Assembly (NCBI GenBank): GCA_936432065.2
Contig: OW386285.2
Coordinates: 260,780,317 to 260,844,316, forward strand
Direction: 5' to 3'
Source: Rutpela maculata
Lineage: Eukaryota; Arthropoda; Insecta; Coleoptera; Cerambycidae
DNA: 64,000 bases
Shown here: positions 1-12,026 of the stretch, piece by piece
How positions within the stretch are numbered: position 1 is the first letter of the stretch
How the letters are laid out: every line of letters begins with the position of its first letter
Notes under the pieces: model-generated
The model's input: the letters and a program-made list of their open reading frames with translations, nothing else
What the model was told of the DNA's origin: nothing
Databases searched by the model: none
Made by a program: the position numbers and the translations under genes

Positions 1-1677
1 TCGCTTATTGAAATTCAAGTACAATTATTCATATTGCGCCCTGTCTAATTGACAAAACGACTATTTCGGTTGGATTATTAAAATAAAAATGTTAAAAAAT
101 ACTTCGAGCATTATTCTTGTAATACGAGAAATAATACAGGGCAAATTAATGAATTTCAGAAAATATATTTTACGAACGGAGCGTAAGTTCGTGAAAAAAT
201 GTATAATCAGTTTAGCATATCTAAGTATTGCGCGAATTATCACTTTGCAAATTAAGTATCAACGTATCAAACAGTAGGTCTATAAATTCCCAATAAAAAA
301 CATTTCCCTCTAAAAATACAATTGTGGTAACAAAAACCCTAGTTCATTCCTTATTTCACTGCCCCTAAACAATTTTTGTGTAGGTACCCTCGTTTTCTAC
401 TGACTTTAACGTAAAAAATTTTATGATGCGAAATTACCAAGTTTTTTTTGAAATAAAACAAAATTACGATCAAACGAAAAATACGCAGTATTCATTCAAT
501 GTTATAAAATAAAAACTAAATATTTGAGAAAAAATAAAAATTAAATTGTGGAAAATTCAAAAAGTTCACTAAAAAGAAAATTAATTTTCTATTTAAGCTC
601 GACCTTTTTAAGAAAAAAATTTAAGAGAAGAAAAATATGTCAAATACATGTGGTGGCCTGTACTAAATTTAATTTAAAAAATGCGATTAAAAAATTCAAA
701 GTGAGTTAATTATTTATAATTAGCGTCAATTCATTGAAGAAAAAAAATAATTTTCTAGGTATATTTGACTATTTATGATTATTTAAAATAATTGGGGTGA
801 TTGTGAAGAATCACCCCCGAGACGAAGCTAGGCGCCTCCACCATGTGTCACGACCGCCATTTTAAGACGGCCGTAATAAGGGCAACTTGGCATGCGAGAG
901 GGTTTAATTTGGTTATTGAATGATTACTTTATTAATAAAACATGGTAGTAGAAAACAAGGTAAAAGTTTATTCAACAAAAATTCAAAGAAAATAAAACAA
1001 ACAAACTTACATGTGTTACCCTCTGGGGGGTCACCCCCTAGGAGGGGAGTTGAGCCACAGCAACCAGCTACCCCAAGACCAAAAACCCAACTAACTACTT
1101 TGAACTAAAATATTTTCCCAGTCATCGCCTCCTTGCCGATTCAGCATTGCATCACAGTAGCAAAGGTATCGCTGGCTTCCTGCTGGCTCAGCGGTTCCTT
1201 TGTCTCTCATGCAATCTGATTTCTTTCGACACGGCTTTGTTTAATAATTCAGATGATATTTCTTTATGTACAATATTAACTTATGATGTACTGGGTGTTT
1301 TAAATAAATTTGGCGTAAATTATAATTGCTGCGTGACATTATTTTCAAAACGAAATTTAGATATGGTTTTCTATTTATTATTTTAAGGTCTGTCAATTAC
1401 ACTTTCGGCAGGATAAAATTGGAATTGAGACAAGCGTGTGTACACAGGAAGGGAAAAGACTCACGGCTCCATTACGTCACCCCCGTTTGATAGAAGGTTT
1501 GCTATACTAATTAATACTTAACTTCTTTTTAGTTAATTTTCTTTATCATGTGCGGTACCTAGTAAGTTTTCAAATTGTGTTCAGTATATGTCGAAGCCAA
1601 ATAATATCCATCGCGAATATATATGCTACAGATGGTGTTGATTATACTGTTTTTCTAGGTTTGGCAGGTTATATCTA
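1..1677. other. Gene-free AT-rich stretch
   Basis: I see no convincing gene here; the short open frames are AT-rich and lack any family motif. A small perfect hairpin (GGGGTGATT at 794-802 pairing with AATCACCCC at 809-817) and a GC-richer patch at about 790-900 and 1020-1080 stand out from the background. The patch could be the edge of an old mobile element, but I found no matching end. Confidence 0.6.
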
Positions 1678-3703
1678 CCGGGTGAGTCACGAATTGCGCT
1701 CGCCCCGATATCATGGAGAGTGTCACAAAAATTCAACTGCAGCTGCAGGACTGTATCAGCAACGATATCCCAACAGACGTGCTCCAAGCAGACACTTGTT
1801 TGCCAGAGTGGAACAAAAATTAAGAAACGAACCCGATCAACAAGATTACCATCAAACATTTATTGTAAGTGAGGACAAAGAAATTGATGTATTAGGATTT
1901 GTGATGGTACACCCAACAACATCAACAAGGGAATTGGCAACGGAATGCGACATTAGTCAGTCTTCGGTTTGCAGAATTTTAAAGAAACATAAGTTTCGGT
2001 CTTATAAATACCAAATACACCAACATCTTTATGGAGATCATAACGACAGGGAGGCTAGTATATTGCAACTGGTTCTTAAATGCAGTACAACAAAACCCAG
2101 GTTTTCCTTTTCATATTTTATATTCAGATGAAAGTAGATTTACGAACCAAGGTATGTTTAACAGAAATAATACTAGGTACTGGGCTCAAGAAAATCCGAG
2201 GTTGGTAGGGCTGGGGAATATTCAGGAAAGATTTGGGTTTAACTGTTGGCTTGGAGTACTTGGAGATCGAATAATTGGACCCATATTTTTTGATGGAACA
2301 CTTACTGGCGAACGATATTTATTCTTTTTACAAAACCAGACAGCAGAATTTCTTGACTTACTTCCTCTTGCCTATTTACAAAATCTGTTTTTCCAACAAG
2401 ATGGTGCTCCCCCACATAATTCCAGAAGAGTGATGGAATATTTAAACAACTTGTATGGTGAACGCCTTATCGCAAATCAAGGTCATATCAGGTGGCCTCC
2501 TAGGTCACCTGACTTAAAACCCCTCGACTATTATGTATGGGGCACTCTCAAAAATAAAGTTTATCAAACTTCTTCAAATACCCGTGAAGAGCTGCAAAAT
2601 AAAGTTGTACGGGCTCTTAATGAACTAACGCCGGCTGAATTGCATAGAGCCATTCAAGCAACTGTACGCAGAGCCGAATTGTGTATAGAAAAAAATGGTG
2701 GACATTTTGAACAATATCTATAAATGTCAATTTAGGGTTAAATTATATTAATTATTTTAATATGGATACCTATTGTTACCTAGTTTAAGTTTAATTGTTC
2801 AAACGGAATTGATTTTTGTTTATTTATAGGCCCGATATTTATGTTCATTTAAATAAAACTCTGAAAACCGTACTGATGTCGGATTCTATTGCTAATTTCC
2901 TTGTGGATGTTACTGTGTTTTCCTCAACATACCTATGCTAAACTTACTTGTAACGTTCTTTGCGCTCACAATTATTAAATGTTTGATAGCTCAAAATTGC
3001 CTATAACTATACGAGTCTGTCTGGCAGCTGATATTGTTTTATTACATTCAATGGCTACTATGATGTTTCCAATGTTATTAGGTTACCAGATTTACACAGA
3101 AATGTGTCATTTTAGTTTCCAAAGCCCACTAATCTATTATCTATTAGCCGCATGTTTCTGAAAGCTTGGTTGCATTGTATTTTGGCTGAAATCTCAAATA
3201 TTTCTGAGCGGATTTTCAAAATTTTGGTATCATTGGATTCGTATGAAAATGAGGTGTTTAAAATTGTTGGTGAACGATTAACTTCCCATTTAAAAAAACC
3301 GAGTTAGTGGGTAAAAATTAGGCAATTAAGTAATGCAATCATATTGCTCTTTGTATTTTTATAGTAACGTAGCACACAAACTAAAATATGTTTTGGGCAC
3401 CACAGCACTCTGGATTCAGAAATAGATTTTTTAATAAACTTTTTAATGTTTATCAAAAAGTGACCAAAATGGATGTATTGTATTCAAAATTTCCTCTAGA
3501 CTCCAAAAATGTAAAAATATATAGGGTGTTCCGTTTAAAAATCGAAAGTTGTGGGCATTTCCGGTCAAAGCGGATGTGCACCAAACTTGATTTTTTATTG
3601 AAAAGATGGCATTTTAGTCGTGTAATAAGCCCTCCACATTTCAATTTTCTATTCCAAATATTTTAGGAGATATCGGGGCGAGCGCAATTCGTGACTCACC
3701 CGG
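1678..3703 (+). mobile_element. Tc1/mariner-superfamily transposon, DUF4817 type, defective
   Basis: The element is bounded by perfect 35-bp terminal inverted repeats (1678-1712 and 3669-3703) beginning CCGGGTGAGTCAC, and each end abuts a TA dinucleotide (1676-1677 and 3704-3705), the usual Tc1/mariner target duplication. Its 2026 bp contain a transposase pseudogene followed by about 940 bp without coding content. The left terminal repeat runs directly into the transposase reading frame, so the 5' leader and first codons appear deleted, while the right end keeps further non-coding sequence. The 3' part (about 3400-3650) resembles 53740-53900 in the second copy, so both belong to related families. 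Confidence 0.88.
1713..2723 (+). pseudogene. Transposase of DUF4817/DDE_3 family, 5'-truncated and frameshifted
   Basis: The frame starting next to the left inverted repeat encodes YHGECHKN and a helix-turn-helix region (to about 2040). It then shifts frame near 2035-2055 into a frame running to the stop at 2721-2723. The second part carries the DDE-type catalytic motifs: LYSDESRF, FQQDGAPPH and RWPPRSPDL, the last two acidic residues being about 36 residues apart by my count. Known family members begin with about 15 further residues (like the YTRDENLDM stretch of the copy at 52.2 kb), missing here. One frameshift plus the 5' loss means it cannot make active transposase. The family cuts and pastes DNA at TA sites in the nucleus. 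Confidence 0.85.
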
Positions 3704-4131
3704 TATACGTTGATAGTGGTGACTGATTTGTTGGAATTTTCAGCAGACAGATGAGATAGTTTTTCAAATTAAAAAGAAAACTGAAGTCAACATACATCTA
3801 TTTTTATTATGGACAAGTGAGTATATATATTACATAACATTAGAATTACTTGCTGTAGCTTTCCCACATTTGATTAATAATTTTTATTATGTTTACAAAA
3901 CACACGTGAAAAATTTTCAAACATTACTCTTTTAAGTATCATGCCATTGAAAATTAATGACCATTACCCTATATTTTTTTGAGATGTTTGTTACCAAAAT
4001 TCCAAAATGAGGGTATAATATGCACGAATATACAAGTAGGTACTTTAATTTAAACCCTCCAAGTGTTGTTTTCGAGGTGTTTTTTTTATTTCGGATTTTA
4101 CAATGGCCGGATCTACACTTGTGTATTGTAT
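3704..4131. other. Spacer between two transposons
   Basis: Non-coding AT-rich sequence between the TA target site of the mariner element and the GTAT target duplication of the gypsy element. I see no feature in it. Confidence 0.6.
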
Positions 4132-4524
4132 TGTCACGTGTTTCCACCCTTAGGAAACTACCCCTTGCAAATTCCGTGGGTTCCAAAAATTATAACAAGA
4201 GATGTCCACTAAATACACTTTATTAAATATTTACTGGATACTTCACAATACTATTATTTACACTTTACTGACTAAAAATCACAATGTTTATCACTTTGTT
4301 TATCTTTGAAGTCTTAACCTCACTTTCTATACTTTCTGAACTTCTGAACTACTCGCCGAGAATGCGGTCGGTCTTTTATACCCAAAAATGACAGATCTCG
4401 ATTGTTCTGTGATGACGCCACCATTCTCTAGATCATTCCAGGTGTCACCAGAACTAACTTCTGGTAGGTTTCTCGAGTAGGTGCAAATACACTACATTCA
4501 TTCTAAGGGTTGTAACACATTACA
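4132..4524 (-). repeat. 3' LTR of the defective gypsy element
   Basis: 393-bp LTR running TGTAATGTG to CACGTGACA in element orientation. It carries a TATA box (TATAAAAG, plus-strand 4373-4380) and an AATAAA signal (around 4218-4224), so it has promoter and polyadenylation signals in the right order. It differs from the 5' LTR at a handful of positions. Confidence 0.92.
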
Positions 4525-4537
4525 CTGCCCCCTCCTT
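4525..4537 (-). promoter_or_regulatory. Polypurine tract (PPT)
   Basis: Directly before the 3' LTR the minus strand reads AAGGAGGGGGCAG, the expected plus-strand priming site of a gypsy-type element. It is intact although the coding region is broken. Confidence 0.75.
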
Positions 4538-6200
4538 AAGCCTGAACGTCCCGGTCAGGCAATTCAGCCTCTTTCACATACTTCGCCAGTCTATCCAAGT
4601 GTACGATCTTCATCTTGGACTTTTTGTTTCGTTGAATACGATAGACGACATCATTAATTCGGGTAATGACAGTATACGGTCCATCCCAAGGAGGTTGAAG
4701 TTTCGGGGATCTCCATTCCTTCCGTTGTGGGTTGTACAGCCAAACCAGATCCCCCACCTTGAATCCCCCTGTACTGGCATTCTGATCATAACGAGCCTTC
4801 AAGCGGTTACTAGTTCTGTTCATCTGCTCTCGATCATTCTTCGGCTGTTCTCGGCTTCCATTTCTGTAGTTGCTCATCGAAAATGGTTCTCCACGGGCAG
4901 CACAATTTTTACACTTGCGACACCAGGCCTCCACATCCTGGCGACTATTAACTCAATAGAACTGTTCCCGTGCTCTACTCAATGTCTTGTTTATGCCGAA
5001 GTGTCTGCTGGATGTTTCACTATGTGCTTCCTGGAGTACTTCTGGTACACGACACCTGGGAATCACTAGACGCATGGCAACCTGCTTCCCATCTGGGCTT
5101 TCCCATGCTCTCCTCAAAAGCCCATCTACGACCGTAAGTGAATCCCATTGTGACCATAAAGCCTTCAGCCCCACTTCTTTGTTGGAAACATCCTTCCATG
5201 CTGGACGCGTTCCGCCTTCTTTTGCTCTCAACATGGGTCCGATTTCTACATCGCGCAATTGCTCTTGCCTCAGAGTTTCCTTTGGCCAACTGTCTGGAAG
5301 ATCGACCTTGACAGTGTTAACTTCAACCATGTTCGGCAATTTTCTCACCTGAGGGTAGCGCTTGCAATCTTCCTTGTCTGGTTTTCTGGATAATGCAGGA
5401 GTTTTGACTGCCTGCGTTGTCAACAGCTTGGTTTTCTCGCATTGGTTGTTAACTTTTGACAGAATAAATTGTTCGTTCCCAATCCTTAAAACTCGCTTTC
5501 CTACGCCAACAATAAATCCATACTGTTCCATAATGTCCAGTCCCAAAATGAAATCATCCGTGATGTCAGCCACGATGACCCTGTGGTCGAACCTTAATTG
5601 TCCAATCTGCAAACCCAGGTCTACTTCTCCATGAACCGTAGCCCTGTCCCCCGTAGCTGTCCGGACGATCACTTCTTCATTTTGCCTCTTGGTAATCTTT
5701 ATGCCCGATATAAATCCTGGCCGTACTATTGATGACGTAGTACCTGTGTCGATGGTAAACAAACATTTTCTTCCATTCACATGGCCTTGTAACAATAGAC
5801 TATTCGAAATTCCTCGAAGCTGGGAAATCTTTATTTCTCTGGGGTCACTGCATTCCCTAGCCAGAACAACCCCCTTGGTACTGTTTTCCTGCTTCTCTTC
5901 AAGATTCACAGCATTTACTCGACTCTCCGAGTTCTGCTGTCGACAGTCTCGTTTCATATGGCCCACCTTGCCGCAGTTGTAACATTTAATACCACCACTC
6001 GGCTTTCCTTTATTTTGCTGTTTATCCTGCTTTCCTAGGCCATCCAATTTATCGAATAGTTTGGTAAACATTTTCTGCATCTCAGTCAACGTAGGGTTCT
6101 GATTCATTTCTGGTTGCGATTCTTCGAGAGTCACAGCTCGCACTCTCGACCTTGGAGTATCTCTGTAGGCGGCTTCTACTTCAAGTGCACGCACCAAAGC
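4536..6200 (-). pseudogene. Zinc knuckle, protease and integrase ends; RT, RNase H and IN core deleted
   Basis: In one frame, interrupted by a TGA at about 4953-4955 (tryptophan codon in the expected FYW context), the translation shows a CCHC knuckle (CYNCGKVGHMKRDC), an aspartic protease site (FTIDTGTTSSIV), then passes directly into the integrase N-terminal region (LRDVEIGPML, REQFY, CRKCKNCAARGEP) and then the integrase C-terminal segment (RLKARYDQN, WDGPYTVI). No YxDD reverse transcriptase, RNase H or DD35E core lies between. Two in-frame internal deletions explain this: one between protease and integrase, another inside integrase. The remaining parts suggest a copy that could only move with help. 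Confidence 0.85.
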
Positions 6201-7497
6201 TTAGCTACTACTTTGGTGTCTTGTCAGCATCAGAACTCGCCTGACCTCTTCGTCCCTTATGCCATCTAAAAAGGCCCCTACGGCTAATTGTTCCTGAAAT
6301 TCTCTAGGTGCACTCGGATACGCCAGGTGTGCCAGTCTCTCTATCGCAGCTTCGAATTCCTGTAAACTCTCTCCAGCCTTTTGTGTTCGTGATTTTAGCT
6401 GGATATATTTGGGCGAGATGTTGGTCGCCATATCTCAAGTCCAATGCAGCTTCCAAGACTTTGAAGTCCCTTTGTTTATCCACTGGGATAGTCTGAAGCA
6501 ACTCTGAGGCCTGGCCCCTTAATGCTAGAACTAATGCCATGGCCTTTTCCTCGTTATCCCAGTTGTTCGCACATGCTGCTGCCTCAAACTGCCTCTTGTA
6601 CGTCGTCCAGGAACTTTGGCCGTCAAAAGAAGGAGGTTTTAGTCGCTGACCCGATGATACCACCTGCTGGCTTCCTCTATCTCTCAACTGTCGTTTAAGC
6701 CGGTCTATTTCTCCTTTGACTTCTTCTTCGAACTTGTTTACTTTCTCTTTAACTTCGGTTACTTCTCCTTTTACTTGACTGACTTCTGTCTCGACTACTC
6801 CTACTTTACCTTCGACCTTGTTTATCTCTTCTTTGACTTCACATTTTAGTACTTCATTGGCAGAAATTATAGCGTCCTGTTGTATTTTGATTTGTTCATT
6901 TAGAATTTTCCTTAATTCTTCCTGGCGTCTTGCTTGCTCCTGTTTTTCCTCTTGATGTCGTCTTTCTTGTTCTTCTTTCTCCTCTTGCTGTCGTATCTTC
7001 AGGTCTTCCATAATTTGTCTCAATTCGTCTTTCTCTTCTTGACGTCTTCTTTCTTCATCCTCTTTTTCTTTCTGACGTCTTGTTTCTTCATCCTCTTTTT
7101 CTTTCTGACGTCTTCTTTCTTCATCCTCTTTTTCTTTCTGACGTCTTGTTTCTTCATCCTCTTTTTCTTTCTGACGTCTTGTTTCTTCATCCTCTTTTTC
7201 TTTCTGACGTCTTGTTTCTTCATCCTCTTTCTCTTTCTGACGTCTTCCTTCTTCATCCTCTTTTTCTTTCTGACGTCTTATTTCCTGATCTTCCATAATT
7301 TTCTTTAATTCGTCCCTTTCTTCTTGACGCCGTTTTTCTTCCTCCTGGCGTTTTCTTTCTTGCTCTTCTTTTTCTTCCTGACGTTTTTTCTCCTGTTCTT
7401 CTTTGTCTTCCTGCCGTTGCTGCGCCATCATTTTTTGGAATTGTTCGAATAAGTCCTGTATTTGTTTATCGGATGCCATACTTCTTGTTACGGGCAT
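6201..7497 (-). pseudogene. gag of the defective gypsy element (coiled-coil type)
   Basis: The frame opens with MPVTRSMASDKQIQ. Residues of about 20-230 are an extreme charged coiled coil built partly of an 11-residue repeat (DEETRRQKEKE and variants), followed by a capsid-like part containing PPSFDGQSSWTTYKRQFE. The first frame is lost near 6420-6432 and continues in another frame (ESLQEFEAAIERLAHLAYP) up to a TAA at 6201-6203; one frameshift and one stop therefore separate it from the zinc-knuckle region. Gag would form the cytoplasmic particle of the retrotransposon. The long coiled coil is unusual in length but seen in insect gypsy relatives. Confidence 0.85.
7048..7278 (-). repeat. 33-bp tandem repeat inside gag
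   Basis: About seven consecutive 33-bp units, each ending TCTGACGTCT on the plus strand at positions 7080, 7113, 7146, 7179, 7212, 7245 and 7278. Because 33 is a multiple of three, unit number can change without breaking the frame; the units encode the heptad-like charged coiled coil. Confidence 0.92.
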
Positions 7498-7911
7498 ACG
7501 ATGAAATTAAAATAAAATAAATTTAACTGTCACGTCAATATCGGTAATGGAACTTTCTAGACAAATCTCGAAATAGCACGAAAAAGTCTTATCCAGAGTC
7601 TTTTGTCACTATCCAGTTCAAAGAATTTAATAATCTCCACTAATGTCCAAATAGAAAAGTTCTAGAAATTTTCACACACTAAATGAGTCTTTTTCAGTGT
7701 CTCTATCACTTCTCAGTTCAAAGGATTTAATTATCACACTAATGTCCTAATAAAATGTTCTACAATGTCTCAAAAATGCACTTAACATTATTTTCCTGTT
7801 CGAAAATAACCCTCGAACAAATGTCCAGTAAATGAGTCCTCCGTGTTAGCACTAAACCTCGAGAATACTTCTCGAACACTCCAGCACAACTTCAGAGCTC
7901 CTCTTGTCATA

Positions 7912-7934
7912 AAATTCCGCTTTCTGACACCAAT
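7912..7934 (-). promoter_or_regulatory. Putative primer binding site (PBS)
   Basis: Just inside the 5' LTR the minus strand reads TGGTGTCAGAAAGCGG, starting with the TGG that pairs with the CCA end of a tRNA. Position and the leading TGG fit a minus-strand primer site; I cannot assign the tRNA with certainty. Confidence 0.6.
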
Positions 7935-7935
7935 T

Positions 7936-8327
7936 TGTCACGTGTTTCCACCCTTAGGAAACTACCCCTTGCAAATTCCGTGGGTTCCAAAAATTATAAC
8001 AAGAGATATCCACTAACACACTTTATTAAATATTTACTGGATACTTCACAATACTATTATTTACACTTTACTGACTAAAAATCTCAATGTTTATCACTTT
8101 GTTTATCTTTGAAGTCTTAACCTCACTTTCTATACTTTCTGAACTTCTGAACTACTCGCCGAGAATGCGGTCAGTCTTTTATACCCAAAAATGACAGATC
8201 TCGATTGTTCTGTGATGACGCCACCATTCTCTAAATCATTCCAGATGTCACCAGAACTAACTTCTGGTAGGTTTCTCGAGTAGGTGCAAATACACTACAT
8301 TCATTCTAAGGGTTGTAACACATTACA
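7936..8327 (-). repeat. 5' LTR of the defective gypsy element
   Basis: 392-bp partner of the LTR at 4132-4524, starting TGTAATGTG and ending CACGTGACA in element orientation. The TATAAAAG box is at plus-strand 8176-8183 and would drive minus-strand transcription through gag. Confidence 0.92.
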
Positions 8328-10069
8328 GTATATTAAATTAAATTCTTTATTACCCATTATGTGATACATTACATGCATATTTGGTAAGTCAAAACTAATA
8401 CAAAAGTAGTAAATGTGGGTAACATATTATAAGTATAGGTCATATAAATTGTGAATATTATAAAAAGGTACAACACGGACAGTACGAATGTATGTATAAG
8501 GTACAAAATATATTAAAATCACAATATGCATATTAAACAATTTCTAATTGTCTGAAATTTTGTTGCATAACATTAAAACAAATATTCTGAATCGTACTGC
8601 TTTGAACCTGTAATATAGACTACCCATTAGGTTTAAATGAACATGTTCACGTTTTTTTAAATTTTAAGGATTTAAGTCCTGGAGAATAAAAATGTGGTTT
8701 GTTTTCTGTCAGGTCAAAAAATAAATAAATCCGGAAATATTATATAAGAAAACTTGTTTCAGCTGTAATACGAGGAAATCCAATGGGAAATAGGAACTAC
8801 CATAACAGGTTTGGTACGATCTTTTGCTAATCGAGAAGAGGAAGAAGATAATTAAAAGCAAAGGAGAACAGAAATAAGATCAGGAGAAGGAATATGAAAT
8901 GTATTTTATTATGTTCAGAGAACTGCGTTTTGATGATTTTGAATGTTTAACATATTGAATAAATTTTAATTTTTTCTTAGTAATTTGGACTAATGGACTC
9001 AGTTCTTAAGAAATAATGTGTCAAGACTTTATAGGAATGTACTGGTTTTCATTTTTTTAGAAGGGGCAAATTTAAAAACCACGTTATATTTATTTAATCA
9101 AAATTTCATTTAGACGTTCCCAAATATGTCAGTTGACAATTCTAATCAAGCAGTATGTGTTATGTGATGCATGTGGTTATTAACGTACATAGGTAATATG
9201 TAAAAGAAGTTTTGAATATAAATATGCATATGGTGGTAACTTAATTTTTAAACTAGCAAAAAAATTTTAAACAAAAATTCTATCTTGAAGGTAATGGGTC
9301 GTTTCTTATGGCCTAATTAAGTTGTAGGTGTCTCATATCGTTATGTTTAAATTTTAGGAGCATAGACTTAATTGTAAGATTAAAAAACAAAAGTGGTAGT
9401 GCGATTTTTATTCGTTTCGAAGTTACAGGCCTATTCAATTTATGAACAATAAATAAATTAAAAAAAACTTGGTCGTGGAAATAAATGACAAAAAACGAAC
9501 CATTTGACCATGGATGACAGATGCTTTTTTGTATTTACTGGTCAAAAATTTTATAGTCCTATAACTTCCATGTCTCGAAAACATTGCTATGATGAAAAAT
9601 AAAAATTTTAAAAATGAGTAAGGTTTTAATGTCGTCCTCTGTATGTGCACTATTATTAGCTTGTTATTATTAGTTGCATTGGTTGATTCACAAGTATTGT
9701 AGATTGGTTTGCAGATTATAATGTTGAAAACAAAAAATTTAAATGTAGCATATTTCTTTTGCATGGGTCATCATCTTTGTTTTCAGATATTTCCAGAAAA
9801 AATTGTTTTAAATACTGAACAAAAAGAGTATAATAATCCGAACAATAGAAACATTATGAGTTTTTTAAATTTAGAAATATAATTTTCAGTGTGTCAAAAT
9901 GAACACCTTATTTTTGTTCCGATTTTAATCTTCCGAAATATTTGAAAATATATGAGGCATTTCATTTTAAATATTAGTTAATTTCTAACTTTAGCTGATT
10001 TGTGTTATGTATAAACATACATACGCGTGTGTGTGTGTGTGTCTGTCTATGGAGGATCTAGTCTCTCGA
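8328..10069. other. Gene-free stretch with a GT microsatellite
   Basis: AT-rich sequence with no credible coding frame; the 109-residue minus frame at 9435-9764 has no recognisable motif. A (GT)n run lies at about 10025-10043. Confidence 0.55.
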
Positions 10070-10645
10070 CTCTAATAGGCTTCTAGAGGAGCCATGGTTG
10101 CTTGTACAACATTTCGATAGAATCATCGGTCATCTTTAGGTTCTCGCTGGTAGCTGCTTACTACAGACCATCGTTACATGAACTGAGAATTTCTGAACTA
10201 AGTCAGTTCAAATAAAGAGAAACCTCAGTAGAGTAAACAGCTAAATGTCTTTGGTCACGCAATTGATGTACATTGGCATTACATCGGTCTATACTTAAAT
10301 AACTGAATCGTCCAGATTATTTTTAAGTCAAACCTACATTGCAGGAGCAAGCAGAAGTTTCCTGGAGCAGGAGACATGGTTGCTTAAACAACGTGTTTAC
10401 ATATGCCATCTTTAGGTTCTCACTGATATATCAGTGAGAACCTAAAGATGGCATATGTAATTCTGTCGAAACATTGTTTAAGCAACCATGTCCCCTGCTC
10501 CAGGGATAAACTGCTATAGGAGCTTCCTAGGAGGTCCATGCAGGTCTGACTTTCAAAAGTAATCTGGACGATTCAGTTATTTAAGCATAGACCGATGTAA
10601 TGCCAATGTATATCATTTGTGTGACCAACGACATTTCACTGTAGG
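10070..10645. repeat. Fold-back repeat with three related arms
   Basis: Sequence from about 10240 to 10430 returns inverted from 10431 to about 10640, centred on GATATATC near 10430, so the region could form a hairpin with roughly 200-bp imperfect arms (for example CATTGGCATTACATCGGTC at 10274 returns near 10590). A third partial copy of the arm lies at 10080-10160 (CATGGTTGCTTGTACAAC). No target duplication was recognised. It looks like a fold-back MITE with a tandem arm remnant. Confidence 0.75.
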
Positions 10646-12026
10646 CGAACCTTATTTAAACATTATGTGATAGTACGTAAGTCCAGCATTGGTAGTTAAT
10701 CGTTACTTCTTCGAAAAATACAGAACAACGGCATCTTGCCTGAAGAGGACCATTAAGTTTGATGGGTTTAAGTCGGAATTTAACGTCGGGCCGCTTAAAT
10801 CGTAAAAATAGCGGCCGCCGGCGCATTTTGATTCTGGAGATGCATTGGAAGCCAGTATTGTACCAACGTTTCGTTTTCCGGCAAAGGGTTATTCCCCCGA
10901 CAGCGGCCCAATATAAATGTGTTTGTTGGGTAACGGCTCTAAGTCTCACAAAACTATAAAAACAACTCCCGAACACGTAAAAAATAAAACGAAATATACT
11001 TAATCAACTGTGTGCCAACGTCGGCCATATTGAATTACGTTTGACAGGTCGTTGGATTGCCTCTAACTCTTAGAACTTTCACGGTTTTCGATTTTCTAAT
11101 AGTAATTTATGGAGATATTCACTCCCCATCTCAAAATAGTAATTAAATTTGTAAAACACCAGAAAATCACTACAAACCGTGATGATGTCCTCAACACAAA
11201 TTATTTTCTCATGACACCGACCGGATTGTGTGCCAACAGCGGCCATCTTTGTTTGGATTGCCTAATTGTCGCTTTCAATGTTTTTAATAATAAGCAAACG
11301 CGATGTAACATTATAGTACTACACCAATGTTCTCTCTTCTCTCTGTTCTCCTAATATTCTTAGTTGCCAATAGGAAGGTCAATAGTACAGACGACAATCT
11401 CTTTGATTGATGCCGATGTCTGTAAATATGAAGTTGCTGCCCAGGACTCGGTAGATGGCACGTGTACGCGAAGCTTCCACTCTATCCTATCCTTTTTGGG
11501 ATGAACGTCGAACTTTCTAAAAAAAGTTCCAGAACTACCAATTGACGATTTGCACGAAAGAAAGTTCCAAGGTTGGTAGACTTTAAGGTGGCCTAATAAC
11601 TCACCATCCCCACCAAAAAATGGCATTAGCCAATGAACAGCTGGTGTGAGATCACACCAGATGCAGAGCCTTATTCAAAATATTGTAAGAATTTGTGTAA
11701 TGTTAATTAAGTAAAGAACTCGTAGCTGGAACGGGCTCGCAATAACCCGCTTTTGAGGTCGGTGGTAATTTTTCTCGCATTTTGAGTCACTGCATGCTGG
11801 TAATGAGGATAAGTTGTAGAATGTAACACTACAGCAAAGATTAGAGAATTAACGATCGTAGTAACGTCAGACCATATTTTGGGCCAGTACGGACGGTTCT
11901 TCTAGAATGAGATAACTGCGCCGCTACTGCGCGTTCGAAGAACAAAGATAGCCTGACCTTTCACCCCCGCACCGACTTCTTCGCCTAAAAGCTGTATATT
12001 AAGGAACCTCATAGTCTACCAATCTT
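10646..12026. other. Non-coding stretch with GC-rich patches
   Basis: Contains GC-richer segments (around 10770-10830, with a NotI-like GCGGCCGC) unlike the surrounding AT-rich DNA, but no frame with recognisable protein similarity. The 106-residue minus frame at 10656-10976 cannot be assigned. Confidence 0.5.

Larger units (their letters stand above)
4132..8327 (-). mobile_element. Defective Ty3/gypsy LTR retrotransposon
   Basis: Two direct LTRs (393 and 392 bp, about 2 percent different) enclose gag and fragments of pol on the minus strand; the 4-bp sequence GTAT flanks both ends (4128-4131 and 8328-8331), a typical gypsy-type target duplication. Order in the element: 5' LTR (7936-8327), primer site, coiled-coil gag, zinc knuckle, aspartic protease, integrase zinc-binding N-terminus, integrase C-terminus, purine tract, 3' LTR. 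Reverse transcriptase, RNase H and the integrase catalytic core are missing, so the 4.2-kb copy is non-autonomous. It also has stops and a frameshift. Confidence 0.92.

Noticed and set aside
6934..7308. Plus-strand open frames rich in Leu/Phe opposite gag
   Set aside because: They are the complement of the 33-bp coiled-coil repeat in the gypsy gag and have no independent support.
10656..10976. 106-residue minus-strand frame in a GC-rich patch
   Set aside because: No recognisable domain, no splice context, and it overlaps non-coding repeat edges; kept as unassigned.
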